Position numbers and translations under genes: made by a program
The notes under the pieces: model-generated
The model's input: only the letters and a program-made list of their open reading frames with translations
Told to the model about the DNA's origin: nothing
Databases searched by the model: none
Shown: positions 56,762 through 64,000 of the stretch, piece after piece
How positions within the stretch are numbered: position 1 is the first letter of the stretch
Layout: each line of letters starts with the position of its first letter
NCBI GenBank assembly: GCA_963920525.1
Contig: OY986438.1
Span: 72,672,346-72,736,345 of the forward strand
DNA from: Dichetophora obliterata
Taxonomy: Eukaryota; Arthropoda; Insecta; Diptera; Sciomyzidae
Direction: 5' to 3'
Length of the DNA stretch: 64,000 nucleotides

Positions 56762-57332
56762 TGTAGTGTGCATATAGGCAACATGTAATTCATAATGTAT
56801 AAATGCTTCTCAACTGCAGCTAACATATGCTGACTAACCAAGAATGTCGCTTATATTTATAACACACTAGCAGCGTCAACCTTAAATGTGACGAATTGCA
56901 AATTGTGCTGAATACAGCAGAATTGGTATGTGGCTCAATGACTGTCTTTTTGTTTGAAGTAATGTTTTTGTTTACATTGCATCTATTTGTAAATATCGGT
57001 CAACTGCAGTTATTTAAAATATCGGTCAACGATGGTCGATTTACACATGTCACACTTTTCCATATTTTATAATAATATATTTATATGTATTAAGAATTAT
57101 AGATATGTATCATTTACTAGAGTAAGAACAAGAATGCCAAAAATCTTGGTATAAATACCAGTACTTTTTAATAAAGAATTCAGACTTGACTTAAACCTAA
57201 AATGATGTGCTAGTCGCTGTTGATTTATTCGAGTTCTCAAGTGGGGCATTTTGATGCTCTGAATTGTCGGCAAAGCCTTGCTGCGCTAAATAAATAAGGC
57301 ACATTTTCCAACCCTCATACAAACATATTACA
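56762..57332 (+). repeat. 3' LTR (571 bp)
   Basis: Same length as the 5' LTR. Six substitutions are seen on visual alignment (two adjacent near 56845, then single ones near 56906, 57250, 57284 and 57303). Preceded by the polypurine tract and followed by AGTG. Confidence 0.95.
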
Positions 57333-57336
57333 AGTG

Positions 57337-57599
57337 TTTTAAAAATTACTCAATTTTTTCTAAATATTTTTTAAAGTAATTATACTCATACGTTAAATTG
57401 AGATTAATGAAATAAGGGGGCGCGATTTTTTATAAAAATTTTTCATGTTTTGATATATTAAGCTGGAAGGAAATTAAATAAAAAAACTAAACTTTTGGTA
57501 CATAAAAAGAGTTCCATCTTGAAAAGTAACTAACTGCATACCGCATATCTTTCTCATCGCTAACGGACTTTCAGTTCTAATGCAATAGCATATTTACCG
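57337..57599. other. Short AT-rich spacer
   Basis: Right target duplication AGTG (57333-57336), then non-coding DNA up to the satellite array. Confidence 0.6.
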
Positions 57600-58625
57600 C
57601 CCACAAATATATAAACAATTCGCGATATCAAATTGCTTTGGAGTTATGGGTCGCACAGTCTCGAAATTCGATATTCAACCACAATTTAAACAAGGGGGAG
57701 TGGAACCTCCGACACAACCAAAACTTGCGATATCGAATAGTTTTGGAGTTGCAGGTCACACAGCATCGGAATGCAGTATTCGACATCAATTTATGCATGC
57801 AGTTTTATTAATAACATTTTATGGGCGTTGGAAACGGTGGAGTTTCACCTCCCCCCATACAACCAAAATTGTGCTATCGAATAGCTTTGAAGTTGTAGGT
57901 CGCACAGCATCGAAATTCAGTAATCGACCTTAATGTACACATGCAGTTTTACTGAAAACATTTTATGACGTTGGACAAGTACAGCCCAAACATGCAAAAT
58001 CGAATAGCTTTAAAGTTATGGGTAACACAGCGTCAGAATTCAGTATTCGACCTCAATTCATACATGCAGTTTCATTAATAACATTTTATGGGCGTAGGAA
58101 AAGGGGGACTGGCATCTCCATACAACCCAGATTTGTGCTATCGAATAGCTTTGGAATTATAGGTCGCATAGCGTCGGAATTCAGTATTCGATCCGAATTT
58201 ACACATGCACTTTCATTGGTAACATTTTTGGGCGTTAAATAAGGGAGAGTGACACCTCCCATACAACCCAAACTTGCGATATCGAATAGCTTCTGAGTTA
58301 TTTGTCGCACAGCGTCGGAACTCAGTATTCGATCTAAATGTACACATGCCATTTCATTGATTAAATTTTATGGGCGTTTGCCAAGGGACCTTTTATTTGA
58401 ACCAAATTTGCGATACCGAATTGCTTTGGAGTTATTTCGCACACCGTCGGAATTTCGTATTCGACCTTAATTTACACATTCAGTTTCATTGATCACATAT
58501 AATGTGCGTTGGTCAAGGGGTCGTTGGACCTCCCATACAACCCAAATTTGGGATATCTAGCAGCTTTGGATTTATAGGTCGCACAGCATCGAAATTCAGT
58601 ATTGGACCTCAATTTACACATGCAA
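57600..58625. repeat. Satellite-like tandem array, unit about 140 bp
   Basis: About eight diverged head-to-tail units. The landmark ATATCGAATAGCTTTGGAG or variants recurs near 57622, 57724, 57868, 57993, 58135, 58274, 58410 and 58550, mostly 125-144 bp apart. Each unit also has TCGCACAGCGTCGGAATTCA, TATTCGACCT, TTTACACATGCA and AACATTTTATGGGCGT. Short open frames on both strands here are by-products. Confidence 0.88.
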
Positions 58626-58681
58626 GGGAGCGTGGCAGCAATGCGCCGGGTTACAGGTAGTATATATATAAATTCAATATA

Positions 58682-59230
58682 TTACAATTTAAATGAATTT
58701 ACTGGGGTTTTAACCTTTTTTATTACTTCTATATTTGGTGAGCTATCTGAACTATGGACTGTTAATGAATTGAAATTTGTGCGTCCCAGCGCATCTGCCA
58801 CTACATTTTCTTTACCTGGCTTATATCTTATATCAGGAGCAAACTTCTCTATGAGGGCACGCCACCTGCGCATTTTTACATTGGGAATTTTATCTGACAT
58901 AAACAACGAAAGAGGTTGATGATCCGTGGAAATAACAATATTTTGTACGCCATACAAATAATTGTTAAAATTTTTAAGAGCCCAAACTATAGCCAACATT
59001 TCTTTTGCATTTGTGGCATAGTTTCGATAATATGCGGAAATACAAATTTTCGATAATACCCGGATAATCCTAAAAAGGATCTCAATTGTCGCAAAGTGGT
59101 AGGTTCTGGTTACATTTCTATTTTTTCTAATTTTTTTGATCCATCTTTAAACAATTTTGAGACATCTAATGTTATCCGTTCTCGGAGGATATGCAAATGC
59201 AATCTGAGTTAATTTTGGAAAAAAAAAATT
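58682..59230 (-). pseudogene. Gypsy RT end and RNase H remnant
   Basis: The minus frame 58682-58999 reads LAIVWALKNFNNYLYG, STDHQPLSLF and YKPGKENVVADALGR, the C-terminal part of a gypsy-type RNase H. Upstream, LRQLRSFLGLSGYYRKF near 59090-59040 is the end of the RT. The segment joining them is deleted. It is a different lineage from the 412-like element. Confidence 0.85.
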
Positions 59231-59239
59231 TTATGGCAT

Positions 59240-60595
59240 ACCATACGATTTTTGGTAAACGGTAAATAAAATCTATTACCAACATTAGATTTCACTTGAA
59301 GTTGCCAGCAATTAAAGAAAAAAATATTCCAACATGAACGAATGTTTAAACCAAATATGGCTATATTTCTTTTTAAGCTAAACTCGTTCTATCTTATTGC
59401 GCTGTCTACCAGAACTGGCCTGTTTAAGTTCGTTTAACTATAACTATATTTTAAGAATAAAGTTAAGTTTAAATTTCAGGTTTAAATTAAAGAATCAAAC
59501 CAGTTTTGATTATCAAAAACTTCACCATAAGTTGGATTAATGCGACTTATAAGTAGTTATAAGGCTACTTTTTACTACAACAAAAAAGGGAGAGAAAAAA
59601 TAAAGCAAATGATAGTACCTTGTATCAAAACGAAAGGAAAAAAATAGAAGAGAGTGCTTGCTGATCTTGTAGTTCTGTGGGCAACCACCATCTATGTAAA
59701 TTTCTCCATGTGGTCAACAACAATCAAGATCAGTTGTAATTTGCTTGTCCCGCATTAAGTAGGCGAAAATCAACGTAAATAAGAATAAACTACAAAAAAA
59801 TTGGTGCAAATTAAAGTAAAGAAAAAAGAAAACACATTGTACAAGGTACCGAAAAAACTAAGATCATGCGTGTTAAAATATACTTTTTATATCTAAAAAT
59901 AAAATATTTGATTAAATTATATGAAAAAAAAAACAAACATCCTCCTAATATTAGAAAAGAAAAAATAAAGAAAGAAAGAAATATGTTATATAAAGTAAAA
60001 TGTTAAACGAAATCTCGTTTCAGTTTATTTTTCAGCTCCCGCACACTCCTACCGTCGTTGAAAGGCCTTACACCGACCTGGAGTTATGTTGGTAAGTTTG
60101 TAATTTCCATTTTTTTTTATTTTTTTTTATTTCTGTTCATTCGTTTTTATTCATGTGCATAAAATGTTAAGCACAACTAAAGTCGTGATTAACCGAGTAA
60201 AATTACACCTCGCTCTTGCATTCGGAAAAAGTGGAGACTTGCGCTCTTGCGCTGTTAAAATATTAAATAAAAAAAAACAAGTTAACTTAAGCTTTTGTTC
60301 TAGAGAGAGTGTTATTATTGTATTCTTGTAAATTTTTCTTGTTATTTTTTCTTTTCTTTGTTTGGATTTATCTACCAATGTTTATAAAGATTATGTTCTT
60401 TATTTTTTTATGTTTTTTCATTAGTTTTTTTTTTCTTTTTTTATGATTTATGATTTTTGTTTAATAGCAATTAAAATTAATAGCAATTAAAAAACAAAAA
60501 AAAGAGTGTCTACAAGAATAGAAAAATTAAGAAAGAAAAACAAATAAAAAATTAAACAACACAACATAACAGAACAAGAACATCATCAACAGCAC
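59240..60595. other. Stretch without a supported gene
   Basis: AT-rich. Two lysine-rich/poly(A)-like tracts are seen near 59930-60000 and 60480-60560. A 56-base block (60036-60091) has exon-like borders on the plus strand (TTTTTCAG before, GGTAAGT after), but nothing supports coding. Confidence 0.4.
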
Positions 60596-60599
60596 AGCA

Positions 60600-63500
60600 A
60601 CAAAACCTGTTTCGCAGAGAGCCGCTAGCTGCAACATCATTATCGCTGGACAACAGTGCAGTTTTTTTAGCTGACCACGCGAGGGGCTTTTCTATGCTCC
60701 TCGCAGTGTAAGTTATTGTTGTTGTCTTCGTTTCCGTCTTTTCCGATATCCTCTCCCATTAATTACGTCTGAAAGTAGGGTTGCACAGTGGGCTAAATTG
60801 TGCTGAAGTAAAGGCATAACACTTGATTCAGTACTTTTGTATTGCTCATGTTGTGCAATTCTCTTGCAGCCGTAACTAATTATCTTAATTACTTTATATG
60901 CCCTTATTTGTTTGATATTTGCATGGTGCGGAAATGTCGAGTCATTTTCACTTTGATTTTTGCAATATTCGTGGACTAAGGGCGAATTTTTTCTCGGTAT
61001 ATGTTCATTGAACTCTACAAAGGCCTCAAATAATAATGGCACTGGGCGAGACCCAGGTAGCCGAATATGCAGATCCACTGGATTTTCATATACCTGGGTA
61101 CCGCTTACTGCCATTATTTTCTTAGCGTAGAGGCATCGCCCTTTTTATAGGAACAGACGTAGCGTACCAGTGTGAGAGGAGTCTGAACGTGACCGATCCA
61201 GAGTTTAGCTCAATTTGAGTTAGGTTCTGGATTCGCTCTCACTTGGTGCATTTCTGTTTTATTTATAGAAGTCCGAATCTAGGGAGAGAGCTCACTTTTG
61301 ACAAACTGGAATCTTTCTCTCTGATTCGGTTACGCATATTTTGGGGTTGTTTCCTGACAGTAAGATCGTTGTAGCAGGCGATTTCAATGTTCACAACTCG
61401 GCTTGGTTACGTCACTCGGACCCATTGGCACCTGTTGGGCAATATGTTGAGCTATTTGCTGAATCGAACCAATTGGTTCAACTAGTGAAGGAACCCACTT
61501 TTTCCCTCAAAGTGATATGCATAGCCATAATACCCTTGACCTTTTTCTGACTTCACATCATGAAAAATATGATGTGAGTGTCAACGCACCTCTTAGTAAC
61601 TCTGAACATTATACTATCTCCGCTGTTTTTCCATATTTTCACCACTGCACCTCTACGCCTCAAGCCTCGAAGAGGACTGCATGGTTTTATGGAAAGACAA
61701 ATTGGACTGCGTTAAATAATTTTTATCGCAGCTTCAATTGAAAATAATGTTTCGCTGATAGAAATGTGAATGCCGCGGCGGTCATGGTACAAGAAATTAT
61801 TTTATAGGGTATGCGGTCAGGGTAAGCATTAAACTAAAATATCACTCATGGTTTAGTAAGACTTGCAGGATTGCAGTCAGGTCCAAAGAGGCAGCCTTTC
61901 AGAATTGGCGCTCTAACAAGAATACCGACACTAAAAGACTTCGCATCCAGGCAAGGAATCGCTGTAATGCAATTTTAAAACGCGAAAAGTTTCTGCACGA
62001 AGCTCGCATTCGAGAACAGGTTCTTCTCTGCCCCAAAGGGAGCTAAACTTTTTGGTCATTTGTTAAAAGAGTTAAGAACCAGACATCGTCATCGATTCCA
62101 GCTCTTTTAAAAGATGACCAAATCTTCACTGACTTGGCTGATAAAGCGAACCTATTGGCTAGATTGTTTGCACAAAATTCCACTCTCTCGGATAGCAATC
62201 AGCCACAGCCCTTTGTTGAGGCTGAATCTTCTGCAATGCAGGAGATATACTTTCGAATGAGAGCAGTTAAAAGGGTCCTTACAAATCTCAACGTAAGCAA
62301 AGCCTCTGGTCCTGACGGTATACCGCCAATTGTGCTTAAAATGTGTGCTTCTTTGCTGGCTCGGCCTTTGCGCAACCTTTTCAATATCTCCTACAGGACA
62401 GGAGTATTTCCATCTTGTTGAAGGTGGCAAATGTCCAGCCGGTACATAAAAAGGGTAATTCCACGAACCCTGCAACCTACGGGCCTATTGCGATATGCTC
62501 TACGCTTTCCAAAGTTATGGAGAGCATAATAAACTTCAACATTGTGAACTATCCGGAGCTCAACCAACTGCTCAGTGACCGTCAATATGGAAGAATGGAA
62601 TAAATGCGTTCACTTTTTCGGCGAGAGCAGGGTTGTTGCTCTGGATATTTCAAAAGCGTTCGACCGAGTGTGGCATAAAGCGCTCGTGTCAAAACTTGTT
62701 ACATATGGTTTTGGTGGTAACTTTGCTCGATGGATCACGTGTTTCCTCAAGCACAGAACGATTCGTGTCGTAGTTGACGGTATTTCGTCCGAGAAGCACG
62801 CCATCAACGCAGGAGTACCACAAGGGTTCAGTCCTATCGCCCACCTTGTTTCTGGTTTTTATCAACGAACTGCTGTCGACGCATAACCCAATACATTCGT
62901 TTGCGGACGAGAGCAGCATTTGTCACTCGTATTCATTCAAAAAACGCCCAAGATCTATGGAGATTTAGAGAAAGAGGCAAAATATGAATGACACACTCCT
63001 TAATGATCTACAAAAAATCTCTAAATGTGGTCTTGCTTATAGGGTAGAGTTCAATGCAAGCAAGACCCAGTGCTGTCTGTCAACCCACAAGCGTGTGGAT
63101 TGCCCCTTAGCTCATCTCAGTATGAATGGTGTGGATCTTGTGGAATTAGCCGCTCTTGACGTTCTGGGAATATCGATCCAATCTGATCTTCGTTGAAATG
63201 ATCATATTTTCGACGTGTCGAAAGAAGCGGGCAAGTGCATACTTCTAAAACGATGTAAAAAATATTTCACTTCAGCTGAACTTCGCATGATCTACACCTC
63301 ATATATTAGGCTGAAAATGGAGTACAACTCGCACATATGGGCAGGGGATTCAACGTCGTGCGATATATTTAAATGTATATCATCCTTACTCAACTCTCTT
63401 GAGCATCGACGTAATGTTGGTTGCCTAAGCCTTCTGTATAGGTATTACCATGGAAAGTGTTGAAGGGAGATACATGGCCTGACGCCACCAGCTCGTGTGT

Positions 63501-63803
63501 TTCCCAGGTCCACTCGGGAAACTGCCCAGGCCAACCCATTTACGATTGCATCGATGTCCAATATAACCTCGCATTACCGTGATAATTCGTTCTTTAGTCG
63601 CACGGTTAAGTTGTGGAATAGTCTCCCTGCGAGCGTGTTTCCCGGCGTGTTTCAAATTTAAAACAAATTTTCACCGACACTACTCTATCTATCCACCCTC
63701 CAACTAACTATCACCCATCTTCCGAATCAACACAATGCTTACACTTTTATAGGGAGCATCCCCTGAGCGTTAGTTCAGTCTAAAAAAAAAAAAAAAAAAA
63801 AAT
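60600..63803 (+). mobile_element. Non-LTR retrotransposon (CR1/Jockey group), last in the window
   Basis: Plus-strand ORF2: the start of the endonuclease is near 60935 (FCNIRGL-like). The later parts are GDFNVHNSAWLRH (61379-61420), NTLDLFLTSHH and SNSEHYT. RT: VSKASGPDGIPPIVLK (62295), ALDISKAFDRVWHKAL, INAGVPQG and FADESSI in the YADD place. The thumb and C-terminus run to about 63660. It ends with 21 A at 63782-63802. No RNase H is seen. Frameshifted and stop-ridden, so inactive. Confidence 0.85.
62134..63463 (+). pseudogene. RT of the last non-LTR element
   Basis: Pieces in three frames: 62134-62421 (palm entry with SGPDG), 62575-62886 (LDISKAFDRVWH, GVPQG), 62774-62968 (SVLSPTLFLVFINE, FADESSI, where the second catalytic Asp of YxDD is replaced by Glu) and 62984-63463 (thumb). 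At least three frameshifts. Confidence 0.85.
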
Positions 63804-64000
63804 CTAAGATGGAGTTAATCAAACTAAATATATATTGAACAAACAAATGAAAATTTAACAACTATTGATATAAATGGTTAGTTTTTTTCTTTAATAATTA
63901 AAACAAAAATTTTAATGTATATTATTAAATAATCTAAAATGTAGTTGTAGCCAAATGATATATATTTAAAAAAAAAATTAAAGTAATATAGATTATTTTG
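63804..64000. other. Flanking AT-rich DNA
   Basis: Nothing recognisable after the poly(A) tail. Confidence 0.5.

Larger units (their letters stand above)
47680..57332 (+). mobile_element. Complete 412/mdg1-like LTR retrotransposon (with nested hAT)
   Basis: 9653 bp including the 2739-bp hAT insertion and its 8-bp duplication. The LTRs (47680-48250 and 56762-57332) are both 571 bp, begin TGTAG, end TTACA and differ at about 6 positions. The target duplication is AGTG. The primer-binding site starts TGGCGATCCTGCC right after the 5' LTR. The polypurine tract TTTGGGGGAAGGA abuts the 3' LTR. Order: three small ORFs, gag, protease, RT, RNase H, integrase. There is no env. The Asn/Gly-rich Gag tail without a zinc knuckle and the upstream small ORFs fit the 412/mdg1 lineage. 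Confidence 0.93.

Noticed and set aside
57646..58352. Several frames with repeated TASEFSIRP-like peptides
   Set aside because: Direct translation of the ~140-bp satellite; frames on both strands look alike.
60036..60091. 56-base block with exon-like borders on the plus strand
   Set aside because: Strand opposite to Ptp69D and no coding or conserved content; chance AG/GT.

Overview
This is eukaryotic DNA, AT-rich and packed with transposons, most likely from a higher (schizophoran) fly. The only host gene I recognise is the receptor tyrosine phosphatase Ptp69D, on the minus strand. Four exons are visible and their splice sites and phases agree: the transmembrane exon (38992-39235), most of phosphatase domain 1 (2357-3251), a 51-codon exon (2144-2296), and the start of domain 2 (1971-2081). 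A 35.7-kb intron separates the first two. The Ig/FN3 exons were not found up to 64000 and the rest of domain 2 lies beyond position 1, so most or all of the window is probably intron of this one gene. A tephritid-type fly is plausible because of the DD41D (rosa-like) mariners and a tRNA-derived SINE, but the species is not proven.

Layout, left to right. A short Helitron (174-538). Ptp69D exons with a foldback repeat close to a splice donor (1600-1946). A Harbinger-like MITE (3342-3826). A complete Tc1-like transposon (5336-6631). An RNase H-bearing LOA/I-group retrotransposon (about 8590-14588) split by a Tc1-like element with long IR/DR ends (8869-10557). A DD41D mariner (14590-15761). A CR1/Jockey-group element (about 16830-28095) split by a MITE, a minus-strand Jockey and a second DD41D element. 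A retrotransposon fragment split by a Mos1-like mariner (28765-30051). A Mag-like gypsy gag-pol (30928-34418) running into an unrelated env region that carries a piggyBac-like MITE. Then tRNA-derived SINEs on both sides of the transmembrane exon.

Right part. Foldbacks and small MITE-like repeats (41.2-42.6 kb). A minus-strand errantivirus remnant (42.8-47.0 kb). A complete 412/mdg1-like LTR retrotransposon (47680-57332; identical-length 571-bp LTRs, 4-bp target duplication) that carries an intact hAT transposon (50483-53221) inside its pol region. A satellite array of about 140-bp units (57.6-58.6 kb). A gypsy RNase H scrap. A last non-LTR element ending in poly(A) at 63802.

The strongest candidates for a second look are three small ORFs between the 5' LTR and gag of the 412-like element (a basic protein, a one-pass membrane microprotein and a LIM-like zinc protein whose stop overlaps the gag start as TAATG), the apparently intact hAT element, and the foldback beside a Ptp69D splice donor. 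I saw no CRISPR array, rRNA or bona fide tRNA gene.
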